Positions 1 to 8,630 of a DNA stretch of 64,000 nt are shown here, piece after piece; within the stretch, counting starts at the first letter, position 1; the number at the start of each line of letters is the position of its first letter. The position numbers and the translations under genes are program-made. Location of the stretch: the NCBI GenBank assembly GCA_017798145.1, contig CP059069.1:3209226-3273225 (forward strand), in the 5' to 3' direction. This DNA comes from Akkermansiaceae bacterium. GTDB lineage: Bacteria; Verrucomicrobiota; Verrucomicrobiia; Verrucomicrobiales; Akkermansiaceae. Below the pieces are notes generated by a model. It was not told the origin of the DNA. It saw only the letters and a program-made list of their open reading frames with translations, and did not search any database.

Positions 1-504
1 ATCAGCGGCCACAAGTCCAACCAGATGCTCGCCCGCCTCGAGAAGGATGTGCTTTCCAAGAAGCCCGACTGGATGACGCTCAGCTGCGGCGTGAACGATG
101 TCTGGCACGGCGCAAAGGGTGTCCCTCTCGATGAATACAAGGAAAACATCACCAAGATCGTCGATCAGTGCCAGGCCGCTGGTATCAAGGTCATGATCCT
201 GACCTCCACCATGATCAAGGAGGACGCGGCCAACGATCTGAACCAGAAACTGGTACCCTACAACGCTTTCCTGATCGAGCTCGCCAAGGAAAGGAAATGC
301 CTCCTTGCCGACCTGAATGCGGCCATGCAGGCGCAGCTCACCGCCGCCGGTGCCGACCGCAAGGGCAATCTCCTCACCCGCGACGGGGTCCACATGAATC
401 CCGCCGGGAACCAGATGATGGCCGTCGGTGTGCTCAGGGGCTTCGGCCTCGATGAGGCTCAGATCGCCAAGGCCGGCGAGGCATGGGCGGCTGCCGGGAA
501 ATGA
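1..504 (+). CDS. SGNH/GDSL-family hydrolase, C-terminal part (5' end outside window)
   Basis: The reading frame is open from base 1, so the N-terminus with the catalytic-serine block lies upstream of the window. The visible part contains GVNDVWHG (about nt 88-111), matching SGNH block III with the oxyanion-hole Asn, and DGVHMNPAG near nt 385, matching block V with the catalytic Asp-x-x-His pair. SGNH enzymes hydrolyse esters of carbohydrates, lipids or acylated polymers; the substrate cannot be read here. The next gene on the same strand starts about 50 bp after the stop, so the two may be co-transcribed. Family assignment is firm; specific function is unknown. Confidence 0.85.
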   Translation: MSGHKSNQMLARLEKDVLSKKPDWMTLSCGVNDVWHGAKGVPLDEYKENITKIVDQCQAAGIKVMILTSTMIKEDAANDLNQKLVPYNAFLIELAKERKCLLADLNAAMQAQLTAAGADRKGNLLTRDGVHMNPAGNQMMAVGVLRGFGLDEAQIAKAGEAWAAAGK

Positions 505-554
505 CATGCATCCGCATACCCCGCCCCGATTCCAAACCCTCAGCCCTTGACTCC

Positions 555-2813
555 ATGAAGGCCAGGCTCCGTCTCTCCCTCATCCCGTTTTTCCTTATGA
601 TACAGGGCGCCTCCGCCGTCATGGAACGCGGCGAGTACCCCTGGGGCACGGATCTCCGCAGCTACTACGACGAGGAAATGGCCAAGGAACTCGGCGGCAT
701 CAAATGGCTGCTCAACCTCGGCCCAACCGGCATCCGCGCCCGGATTTATCCCGACAAACCCGAGGTGCTCGTGGTCAAATACGTTTTCCAGGATGCGAAA
801 TCCCCAGCCAAGGGCCTGGTGGAAGCGGAGGATGTCATCGCCGGGGCCAACGGGAAAAAATTCAGCACCCCCCACCGTTTTGGCAGGAATCTGCCCGGCG
901 GGGGCGGCTGGGACGGCCCCATGCTGGAGCTTGCCGGGCACATCGAGGACAGCCAGGGCAAGGACGGCCTGCTGTCCCTCACGGTATGGCCCAAGGGCGA
1001 GAAAAGCGGGCAGAAAGAGGTGAAAATCCAGCTCCGCCAGGTCGGGCGCTTCGCCGAGACATTTCCCTACAACTGCAAGCGCTCCGAAATGATGCTTGAG
1101 GAGCTCTGCGATTTCATGGTGATGGATTACAAGTCCGGGAACTGGAAAAAGGAGAACTCCTTCGGCGGCGGCCCGCACGGCCACGCCCACCAGCTGCTCG
1201 CACTCATGGCGAGCGGGATCCCGAAGTACGACAGGATCATCGACAGCGCCGTTTCCGGATACTACGGGAAAACCTATGACCCCGGCGGAGGCGGCTTCCA
1301 GATGTGGAACTGGGGCTTCGATGGCATCGTGATGGGCGAGCAATACCTCCTCACCAAGGATAGGAAACTGCTCTCGGCGATGGAATCGCTCGCCGCAGCC
1401 ATGCCCCAGGGCTGCCACAACGGGAACGGGATCTACACCCACCGCTCGGAGATCAACCTCCGCGTCACCGGGCGCAAGCCCTACGCATCCATCGCCGCCA
1501 TTTCCGGCCTGCAGATGCTGGGCATGAGCCTCTTCAAGGAAGCCGGCCTGCCCTACGACGAGCGCCTCCACCACAACATCCACCAGCACTACCTCAACAG
1601 CACCTCGCCAGAGGCTGTCAACATCGCCTACGCCTTCGGAAACGCCGACAAGCTCAACGACAGCGACATAGCACACCGCCACGCAATCATCAAACTCAAG
1701 GATCCCAAGAAAGGCCTCAGCGGCAGGGGCCCCGGCTATGTCTGCCCGACGGGCATGGATGGCATCGGCGAGTATGAGATCGTCTGGCCGACCAAGGCGG
1801 ATCCGCGCTGGAAGCCGACGGATTGGCTGGAAAAGGAAGCCGCCACGAACATACTCACCGAGCACTCCGGCGATGGCCCGGACATCCGCAGGGTGGACCG
1901 CAACAACCCGCGCTACAAATTCGCCCCGGAGCCGACCAAGCCCTACAAGACCACGAGAACCGGCACCCACCTCGCACCGGTAGGCATGGGGGCTCTGTCC
2001 CATCTCATCGGCGGCAACGAAACCTCATGGAATTACCTCGGCACCCACGCGGCCAACACCTGTGTGCTGGGCCCCGGCAACGGTTTCGACGGCCACGCCG
2101 CATCCAACCTGCACGCTTTCTGGAGCGTGCTCGGGGCGGCGCGCAGCGACCAGCCGGAGAAGCTCCGCGGGTATTTCGACATGATGAAAACCTTCCTGAT
2201 CCTCTCGGAAACGCACAACGGAGGCCTGATCCTCCAGCCCTGGGGGCGGGACAGGCCGGATTGCAACTCGGACACATCCTACGGTCCCCGCATCCTGCCG
2301 ACGGCCACCGGTGCCATCCTCCTTTCCCTCGGAAAGCAGCGGCTGCGCATCACCGGCGCCGGTGGCGGGGCGGGTGCCCGGAGGCCGACATCCGGGCTTG
2401 CTCCGCCGGTCAGGAAGGCGCGTCCGATCTCTGCGGAAAACATAGCCCTGCTGGATGATTCCCTGCTCAAGGCGCTTGCGGAGCTCAATCATTCCGGGAG
2501 CCTCAAGCCCATCCCCGTCCGCATCACCAAGGCAAGGGCCGATGTCTGGCTTGCCAAGGTGGAAAGCAACTGGCAGCTGACATTCCAGGCCCTCCAGGGC
2601 GAGAAGCGGGCATCGTTCAACTTTGCAGAGCTGGCCTCCGGAGACCGCGCCGCCCTTGCCGCCCTCGCCGCAGGCTACCGTGCCGATGACAGGGAAGCCC
2701 AGGCCATGGCCGGCCTCTACGCGGAGATCTCCGGAGACACCAGTACCGCAGACATGTTCTTTGCAAAGGCCGGCGAGGAAACCGTCTCGGCTCTTGATGC
2801 GATCTTCGAGTAG
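555..2813 (+). CDS. Exported DUF6288-like protein (PDZ-like N-terminus, toroid-like middle)
   Basis: The protein has 752 aa if started at ATG 555, which gives a clean signal peptide (MKARLRLSLIPFFLMIQGASA). The longer frame from 483 would overlap the upstream gene and bury that signal. Residues about 45-110 look like a degenerate PDZ domain (GPTGIRA, then VIAGANGKKF). The middle is rich in Gly/His/Trp helix-hairpin patterns expected of an alpha/alpha toroid, for example GGGFQMWNWGFDG and GNGIYTHRSE. This resembles DUF6288 proteins known from Verrucomicrobia and Planctomycetes, recalled from family knowledge. The neighbours (SGNH hydrolase and PVC cytochrome) suggest polysaccharide or sulfated-glycan processing in the periplasm. 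No catalytic residue can be assigned. Confidence 0.75.
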   Translation: MKARLRLSLIPFFLMIQGASAVMERGEYPWGTDLRSYYDEEMAKELGGIKWLLNLGPTGIRARIYPDKPEVLVVKYVFQDAKSPAKGLVEAEDVIAGANGKKFSTPHRFGRNLPGGGGWDGPMLELAGHIEDSQGKDGLLSLTVWPKGEKSGQKEVKIQLRQVGRFAETFPYNCKRSEMMLEELCDFMVMDYKSGNWKKENSFGGGPHGHAHQLLALMASGIPKYDRIIDSAVSGYYGKTYDPGGGGFQMWNWGFDGIVMGEQYLLTKDRKLLSAMESLAAAMPQGCHNGNGIYTHRSEINLRVTGRKPYASIAAISGLQMLGMSLFKEAGLPYDERLHHNIHQHYLNSTSPEAVNIAYAFGNADKLNDSDIAHRHAIIKLKDPKKGLSGRGPGYVCPTGMDGIGEYEIVWPTKADPRWKPTDWLEKEAATNILTEHSGDGPDIRRVDRNNPRYKFAPEPTKPYKTTRTGTHLAPVGMGALSHLIGGNETSWNYLGTHAANTCVLGPGNGFDGHAASNLHAFWSVLGAARSDQPEKLRGYFDMMKTFLILSETHNGGLILQPWGRDRPDCNSDTSYGPRILPTATGAILLSLGKQRLRITGAGGGAGARRPTSGLAPPVRKARPISAENIALLDDSLLKALAELNHSGSLKPIPVRITKARADVWLAKVESNWQLTFQALQGEKRASFNFAELASGDRAALAALAAGYRADDREAQAMAGLYAEISGDTSTADMFFAKAGEETVSALDAIFE

Positions 2814-2888
2814 TTCCCCCGCCTGCATCCCGCCCCGTCACCGAATTATGGATTCCATCCGCCGCCTGCCTGCCTATCCTCACATCCC

Positions 2889-5471
2889 ATGAAAACAAAA
2901 ACCTCTGTCCCTCTCCTCGCGCTATCCCTTGCCCTGCTCGCCCCCGCAGGGGCGGAAACCCCGGGCGAGAAGATCTACCAGAAAGGGTTTCTCACCAAGG
3001 GGGAAGCCCTGGAATCCATCGAGCTGCCGGAGGGCTACGGCCTGGAGCTGATCCTCAGCGAGCCGGAGGTGGAGGAGCCGGTGATGTGCGCATGGGACGG
3101 CAACGGAGCCATGTACGTTGTGCAGATGCGGACCTACATGCAGGATGCGGATGCCACCGGCGAGCAGGAGCCGAAAAGCCGCATCACCAAACACGTGGAT
3201 ACGGATGGCGACGGGAAATACGACAAACATAGTATCTTTGCCGACAACCTCCTGCTGCCCCGCTTCGTCCTGCCGCTCGACGACAGGGTCATGGTCGGCG
3301 TCACCAATACCCTCGATCTCTGGACATACCGGGACAGCACTGGCGACGGCGTGGCGGACGAGAAGGTGAAGGTGTTCGAAGGCGGCAAGCGCGGCGGCAA
3401 CATGGAGCACCAGCCCAGCGGCCTGATGTGGGGCTTGGACAACTGGCTCTACCTCACCTACGAGGCCAAGCGCTACCGTTTCACCGACGGCAGGCTGGAG
3501 GTCCAGAACCTGCCCAAGGGCAACGGCCAGTGGGGCCTGTCCCAGGACAACTGGGGGCGGCTCTATTACTCCCGCGCGGGCGGTGAGATACCTGCGGAAG
3601 GATACCAGCGGCCGCCTGTCTACGGCCCGATGGAGCTCCAGGGCCAGGAGGAAACGGGATTCCGCACCGTCAACCCCATCGCCGAGGTGCCGGATGTCCA
3701 GGGCGGCCCCCGCCGTGTCGGCCCGAACGGCGGGCTGAATGTTTTCACCGGAGTCGCCGGCCAATCCGTTTTCCGGGGCGACCGCCTTCCGGATGAGATG
3801 CGGGGCAACCTTTTCATCCCGGAGCCGGTGGGTCGCCTCATCCGCCGCGTCCAGGTGGATCGCACGGATGCCAAGACCGTCCTGCGCAACGCCGATCCCG
3901 GCACGGAATTCATCCGCACCCGCGATGTGAATTTCCGCCCCGTGTGGACAGCCACCACGCCGGACGGGCGGATGGCCATCGTGGACATGCACCGCGGAAT
4001 CATCCAGCAGGGGAACTGGACGCAGCCGAAAAGCTACCTGCGCGGCATCATCGACAAGTGGGGCTTGGCGGAAAACATCGGCAATGGCCGCATCTACCGC
4101 CTGGTCCACAGGGATTCCAAGCCAGGCCCGCAGCCCAAGATGCTCGGCGAATCCACCGCCGCCCTCCTCGCCCATCTCTCACACCCCAACGGCTGGTGGC
4201 GCGACACCGCACAGAAACTCATCATCCTCCGCGATGACCGCGAGACGGTGGTTCCCGCTCTCGAGAAAATTGTCCGCGAGGGCGGATCCGAGTTCGGCCG
4301 CCTCCACGCGCTCTGGACTTTGGAAGGGATAGGGAAACTCGAGCCATCGCTCATCGCCGCCGCGCTGAAGGATCAGTCCTCCATCGTGCGCACTTCCGCA
4401 GTGCGGGTAGCGGAGCCGTTCATGGCGGCGGAGGAAGAAACCGTGGTCGCGGCGCTGCAAGGGTCGTTTCCCGACGACATGGAAATGGCCGTCCAATACC
4501 TCAATTCCCTCCAGGCGAGCGGCACCACGAATCCGGCGCTTGTCGCCGTGGGCGCAAATATCGTTGCGAATCATGGCGATTCCGAAGTGGTGAAAGCCAT
4601 GCTGCAGGCCAAGGGTGCCGCCGCGAACGATGCGCTGCTGGCCGCCGCCCAGAAACAGCGCGGAGAGCGCTTCGCGCAATCCATGCAGCGCGGCAAGGTG
4701 ATCTATGAACAACTCTGCTTCGCCTGCCACGGAGCCGACGGGAAAGGTGCGCCCATGGTAGGCAAGCCGGGCGAGAAACTCGCCCCATCCTTCGTGGGGA
4801 CGCCCCGCGTGACAGGCACCGGTGCCAGTGCGGTTCGCGCTATCCTCCACGGCCTTTCCGGTAATGTGGACGGGAAGGAATACGAAGGTCTCATGGTGCC
4901 GATGGCATCCAACGACGACCAATGGATCGCCGATGCCACCACCTACATCCGCAACAGCTTCGGGAACTCCGCCCCGGAAATTTCCGCCGAATTCGTGGCA
5001 GCCCTCCGCAAGCGGCACAGCGACCGCAATACTCCCTGGACGGTGGCCGAGCTTGAGGAACTGGAGCCACCCGCCCTCGCCTACAGCAAGGACTGGAAGC
5101 TCAGCGCAAGCCACAACGCCAGCGATCTGAAGGCCGCCTTCGACGGCGACCCGTCGTCTCGCTACACCACGGGGAAATCAATGGATCCGGGCATGTGGAT
5201 CCAGGTCGAGCTGCCCGCCAAGACCCTGGTTTCAGGAGTGACCCTCGATGCGCGCGGCTCCAACGGCGATTTCCCGCGGGGCTACGCCGTGCAGCTTTCC
5301 GACGACGGCAAGGCCTGGGGCGAGCCGGTTGCGAAAGGGAAAGGGGAAAACGCCCTGCTGGAGATTTCCTTCCCACCCACCGGGGCGAAGTTCCTCCGCA
5401 TTTCCCAGACCGGCAAGCACAGGCTCTACTGGTCCATCCACGAGATGGGGATCATGGGGAAAAAGCCGTAG
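2889..5471 (+). CDS. PVC-type membrane-bound dehydrogenase with HEAT repeats, cytochrome c and discoidin-like domain
   Basis: The 860-aa protein begins with a signal peptide (MKTKTSVPLLALSLALLAP...AGA). Residues about 40-400 form a beta-propeller-like sugar or alcohol dehydrogenase domain (ELPEGYGLELILSEPEVEEP, DTDGDGKYDKHSIFADNL). Residues about 420-590 are HEAT-like alpha repeats. A single cytochrome c motif CFACH occurs at residues 610-614, with a Met-rich segment (GLMVPMASNDDQW) that could supply the axial ligand. The last ~125 residues resemble an F5/8 type C carbohydrate-binding domain. This architecture is a hallmark of Planctomycetes and Verrucomicrobia. The likely role is periplasmic oxidation of a sugar-like substrate with electron transfer to a respiratory chain; the substrate is unknown. 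Confidence 0.9.
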   Translation: MKTKTSVPLLALSLALLAPAGAETPGEKIYQKGFLTKGEALESIELPEGYGLELILSEPEVEEPVMCAWDGNGAMYVVQMRTYMQDADATGEQEPKSRITKHVDTDGDGKYDKHSIFADNLLLPRFVLPLDDRVMVGVTNTLDLWTYRDSTGDGVADEKVKVFEGGKRGGNMEHQPSGLMWGLDNWLYLTYEAKRYRFTDGRLEVQNLPKGNGQWGLSQDNWGRLYYSRAGGEIPAEGYQRPPVYGPMELQGQEETGFRTVNPIAEVPDVQGGPRRVGPNGGLNVFTGVAGQSVFRGDRLPDEMRGNLFIPEPVGRLIRRVQVDRTDAKTVLRNADPGTEFIRTRDVNFRPVWTATTPDGRMAIVDMHRGIIQQGNWTQPKSYLRGIIDKWGLAENIGNGRIYRLVHRDSKPGPQPKMLGESTAALLAHLSHPNGWWRDTAQKLIILRDDRETVVPALEKIVREGGSEFGRLHALWTLEGIGKLEPSLIAAALKDQSSIVRTSAVRVAEPFMAAEEETVVAALQGSFPDDMEMAVQYLNSLQASGTTNPALVAVGANIVANHGDSEVVKAMLQAKGAAANDALLAAAQKQRGERFAQSMQRGKVIYEQLCFACHGADGKGAPMVGKPGEKLAPSFVGTPRVTGTGASAVRAILHGLSGNVDGKEYEGLMVPMASNDDQWIADATTYIRNSFGNSAPEISAEFVAALRKRHSDRNTPWTVAELEELEPPALAYSKDWKLSASHNASDLKAAFDGDPSSRYTTGKSMDPGMWIQVELPAKTLVSGVTLDARGSNGDFPRGYAVQLSDDGKAWGEPVAKGKGENALLEISFPPTGAKFLRISQTGKHRLYWSIHEMGIMGKKP

Positions 5472-5607
5472 GCAGGGATCCTTGCATCCCCATGGAGGCC
5501 TGTCCTGTTGCCTGTTTTTCCGGCAACTTGCGATGGCATTTGATCCCGGGTTGGCGGGTAGCCCCCCTTGGTGCTGGGGCGGGTTTGCGGGCGGCGGGAA
5601 ACCGGGC

Positions 5608-6585
5608 CTACGGCCAGTGGGTCAGGGATTTCAGCAGGGAAAGGCGTGCTTCGATCTCCCCGCGGGTGAGGTGGGCGAGGCGGTTTGCGGAGAAGGCCTC
5701 GCAGGTGAAGGAGGCGACGACCGAGCCGTAAACGATGGCCTGGCGGATATCATCGAAGGAGAACTCGGATTTCCCTGTGGAGGCTAGGTGTCCTGCAAGG
5801 GCGCCGAGGAACGAGTCGCCGGCGCCTGTGGGATCGGCGACTTCGGTGAGGGGAAATGCAGCGCAGCGGAACAGGTCGAAGTTGCCATCCAGGAGGGTGA
5901 ACTCGGTTGGCGGGGCTCCCTCGGGGTGGAGCGAGAACAGGATGGCTCCGAATTCGCCGAGCTTGATGATCACATTCCGGGGGCCCTTTGCCAGGAGGCG
6001 TTGGCCGGCGACGATGAGATTGGAGGTTTTGCAGAAATCACGGGCTTCGGATTCGTTGATGACGAGGAGGTCGATCTTCTGGAGCACCTTGTGAAGGTCG
6101 TCGTTTGCGATGGTGATCCAGAGATCCATCGTGTCGGCGGCGATGAAGGGCTTTTCGGCGGTGAGCTGATCCATCATCTGGAGCTGGTTGAGCGGATGCA
6201 TGTTGGCGAGGACGACGATGGGAGCGGCGGCGGCCCCGGCGGGGACTTTCGGGGTCCAATCCTCGAGGACGTTGACGGCGACGGCAAGGGTGTCGCGGTC
6301 GTTCATGTTCTCATGGTAGGAGCCCGTCCATGAGAAGGTGTCGCCCTCGGAGCGCTCCAGGCCATCTGCGGAGATGCCTTTGGATGCGAAGAGATCGAGG
6401 TGCTCCTGGGGGAAGTCCTTGCCAATGATGCCGACGAGGTGGACGGGCGAGGTGAAGTAGGATGCGGCGAAGCCGGTGAAGGATGCGGAGCCGCCGAGGA
6501 GGTTTTTCCCTTCGGCGGTGGGGGTCTTGATGTTGTCGATGGCGATGGATCCGCCGATTAGGATTGGGGTGGTGCTGGTGGGCAT
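5608..6585 (-). CDS. PfkB-family carbohydrate or nucleoside kinase
   Basis: The 325-aa protein has the ribokinase fold. The N-terminal glycine-rich signature is ILIGGSIAIDNIKTP followed by LLGGSASFTGFAASYF, and the C-terminal PfkB signature DPTGAGDSFLGALAGHL near residue 260 carries the catalytic Asp (GAGD). These enzymes phosphorylate sugars, adenosine or related compounds with ATP. The residues visible do not settle the substrate; Verrucomicrobial homologues are often labelled sugar kinases. It converges with the PVC dehydrogenase gene and diverges from the ThuA-like gene. The divergent gap holds a heptamer array. Confidence 0.88.
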   Translation of the reverse strand: MPTSTTPILIGGSIAIDNIKTPTAEGKNLLGGSASFTGFAASYFTSPVHLVGIIGKDFPQEHLDLFASKGISADGLERSEGDTFSWTGSYHENMNDRDTLAVAVNVLEDWTPKVPAGAAAAPIVVLANMHPLNQLQMMDQLTAEKPFIAADTMDLWITIANDDLHKVLQKIDLLVINESEARDFCKTSNLIVAGQRLLAKGPRNVIIKLGEFGAILFSLHPEGAPPTEFTLLDGNFDLFRCAAFPLTEVADPTGAGDSFLGALAGHLASTGKSEFSFDDIRQAIVYGSVVASFTCEAFSANRLAHLTRGEIEARLSLLKSLTHWP

Positions 6586-6601
6586 GGCGGGGGGTGTAAT
6601 C

Positions 6602-6633
6602 GGTCAAAGGTCAAAGGTCAAAGGTCAAAGGTC
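6602..6633. repeat. Heptamer tandem repeat GGTCAAA x4.5
   Basis: Four perfect copies of GGTCAAA are followed by a partial GGTC. The array lies in the divergent gap between the pfkB-like gene and the ThuA-like gene. It is the most regular member of a set of 7-bp-period arrays found in gaps throughout the window. Confidence 0.95.
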
Positions 6634-6721
6634 GGGGGCTGTTTGGTTATGGTGCTTCTGTGTTCCGGTTTTTCGGAAATGGTGGTTGAAGGGGCTGGCG
6701 GGAGGTGATGGATTGGTTGTG

Positions 6722-7624
6722 ATGAGAATTTCATGTGCGCGCAGGTTGTTTCCGATGGTTTTGGCGATGTTCTCGGCTTTGCCGGCAAGTGCGGAGGATG
6801 CCCCGGGGAAAAAGCTGGTCATCATTGCCGGGAAGCCGAGCCATCCGCCGGGAATGCATGAGTTCAATGCGGGCAGCCTGTTGCTGAAGAAATGCCTCGC
6901 GGGGGCGAAGGGGCTGGAGGTGGAGGTTCACAACAACCACTGGGTGCGCGACGACAGCGTGCTGGAGACGGCGGATGCGGTGGTGATCTATTCCGATGGC
7001 GGCGCAGGGCATCCCGCGCTGCAGGGCAACCACAGGGAGCTCCTCCAGAAGCTCGTGGACCGTGGCGGCGGCATGATGATGATGCACTTCGCCGTGGAGT
7101 GCCCGAAAGAAGGGCCAAGCGGTGAGATGTTCCGCGAATGGATAGGCGGGGCCTATGAGAACGGCTTTTCCTGCAACCCGATCTGGGAGGCGGATTACAA
7201 ATCCTTCCCGGTGCATCCGGTGGCGCGCGGGATCAAGCCGTTCAGGATTGAGGACGAGTGGTATTTCTCGATCCGTTTCGCCGAGGGCATGAAGGGCGTG
7301 ACCCCGCTGCTGGTGGCGACGCCGAGCGACGAAACGCGCGACGGTCCCTATGTGCATCCCAAGGGGCCGTATCCGCACATCCAGGCGCGGAAGGGCGAGG
7401 AAGAGACGATGATGTGGTGCAAGGAACGCGGTGACGGAGGGCGCGGTGTGGGCTTCACGGGCGGGCATTTCCACCGCAACTGGGCGGATGACAATTTCCG
7501 CAAGATCGTGCTCAATGCGATGCTTTGGATCTGCAAGATGGAGGTTCCCGAAAGCGGGGTGGAGTCGACCGTGACCGAGGAGGACATGGCGGCGAACCTC
7601 GATGAGAAAGGCAAGAGGAAATAG
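6722..7624 (+). CDS. Exported ThuA-like (glutamine-amidotransferase fold) protein
   Basis: The 300-aa protein starts at ATG 6722 with a signal peptide (MRISCARRLFPMVLAMFSALPASA). A purine-rich GGAGGTGA lies 13 nt upstream, so a GTG at 6719 or TTG at 6713 is also possible. The body has the ThuA-type class I glutamine-amidotransferase-like fold: VVIIAGKPSHPPGMHEFNAG, ADAVVIYSDGG, GGGMMMMHFAVE, then GFTGGHFHRNW near the C-terminus. ThuA was named for trehalose utilisation, and PVC bacteria carry many exported paralogues near oxidoreductases. The family is clear, but no biochemical role is established for this subgroup. It is followed without a gap by a glycosyltransferase gene. Confidence 0.88.
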   Translation: MRISCARRLFPMVLAMFSALPASAEDAPGKKLVIIAGKPSHPPGMHEFNAGSLLLKKCLAGAKGLEVEVHNNHWVRDDSVLETADAVVIYSDGGAGHPALQGNHRELLQKLVDRGGGMMMMHFAVECPKEGPSGEMFREWIGGAYENGFSCNPIWEADYKSFPVHPVARGIKPFRIEDEWYFSIRFAEGMKGVTPLLVATPSDETRDGPYVHPKGPYPHIQARKGEEETMMWCKERGDGGRGVGFTGGHFHRNWADDNFRKIVLNAMLWICKMEVPESGVESTVTEEDMAANLDEKGKRK

Positions 7625-8575
7625 GTGGCCATGGGCGGCGGGAAAGGAATGCTGCTCGGGATGCCGGAGCGTTGGGATGAAGCTTGTTTCGCGGTGCCTG
7701 CGGTGCGTGCCCTGGTGAAATCCGGGCTTGCGGGTGGGATGGCCTGCCGGGAGGAACAGGCGGATTTCTGGAAGACTGTGTGCAGCCTTCCGCAATTCCA
7801 TTTTTCCAGGAAAACCTCGGCAGGTGCGCTTGCGGGGAAATTCGGGGCGGGCTGGGAAGCTTCCGTGGTCTGGGAATGTGGGGTGGCCGCAAAGGCATTT
7901 GCGAAAGCGAAGCTTGCCCGCAGGCTGGGTCCGGCGGGGAAGGTGCTGGCGAAGCTGCTGACGCATCCGTTGGGGCTTGCAGAGGGTGCCACGGAGCACC
8001 GGGTGCGGATGTACATGAAGTCCTGCGAGGAAATGGGTGTTTCAGTGGACAGGCCGGAGTATTTCGTGGCCGCACCGCTGGGGATACCTGCGGCACCTGC
8101 CACGGTGCTGCTATGCCCGGGATCCGACTACGGCCCCAGCCACGAGTGGCCGCTTGACCGCTGGCAGGAGCTTGCGGAGGCCTTGTTGGAGCAGGGCAAA
8201 CGGGTGACCGTGGCAGGGGTTGTCGGCGGGCGCGGGCTGGGGAAGATCCTGGCCGGTAGGTTGGGCGGGGAGGTTGAGTTTTTCCATGCCTCCCCGCTGG
8301 GGGCGGCGTTGCCCCTGCTGGCGGTGCACCAGCTTGTCATATCGGCCGATGGATCGTTGCCCCATCTGGCGGCGCATGCGGGATCGACCTGCGTGACCCT
8401 TTTCGGCCCGAACGATGCGGCCTGGAAGCGGCCGCTGGGCAAGCGGCACCTGGTGGTGAGGCGTCATGTGGAATGCGCGCCTTGCCTTTCCGCGAAATGT
8501 TCCATGGACGGGAGATGCCAGGGAGAGCTGGAGGTGGCGAGGGTGCTGGCCGCAATTTCGGAGTCCAAATTCTGA
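7625..8575 (+). CDS. Glycosyltransferase family 9 (heptosyltransferase-like)
   Basis: The 316-aa protein starts at GTG 7625, directly after the ThuA-like stop codon, with an AGAGGA ribosome site at a suitable distance; ATG 7631 is an alternative. The C-terminal half shows the ADP-heptose:LPS heptosyltransferase pattern: LLCPGSDYGPSHEWPLDRW for nucleotide-sugar binding, ISADGSLPHLAAHAGS and TLFGPNDAAWKRPLG. A Cys-rich tail (CAPCLSAKCSMDGRC) resembles that of heptosyltransferases. The N-terminal Rossmann half is shorter and more diverged than in WaaF/WaaC. The likely role is transfer of a sugar in cell-envelope or LPS core synthesis on the cytoplasmic face of the membrane. Confidence 0.85.
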   Translation: MAMGGGKGMLLGMPERWDEACFAVPAVRALVKSGLAGGMACREEQADFWKTVCSLPQFHFSRKTSAGALAGKFGAGWEASVVWECGVAAKAFAKAKLARRLGPAGKVLAKLLTHPLGLAEGATEHRVRMYMKSCEEMGVSVDRPEYFVAAPLGIPAAPATVLLCPGSDYGPSHEWPLDRWQELAEALLEQGKRVTVAGVVGGRGLGKILAGRLGGEVEFFHASPLGAALPLLAVHQLVISADGSLPHLAAHAGSTCVTLFGPNDAAWKRPLGKRHLVVRRHVECAPCLSAKCSMDGRCQGELEVARVLAAISESKF

Positions 8576-8630
8576 GGAGGAACTTAACTAAACGTTGTTA
8601 AATTCAAATCATTGTGTAGCATCCGAAGCC

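Noticed and set aside
540..2003. 487-aa minus frame opposite the DUF6288 gene
   Set aside because: Shadow frame; the plus strand has a signal peptide and recognisable domain pattern.
5509..5532. GTTGCC...GGCAAC hairpin between the PVC gene and pfkB-like gene
   Set aside because: Six-bp stem without a T-run on either side; could be chance, not called a terminator.
8584..8601. TTAAC...GTTAA imperfect palindrome upstream of the CAP gene
   Set aside because: Arms of only 5 bp in an AT-rich leader; not enough to call an operator.
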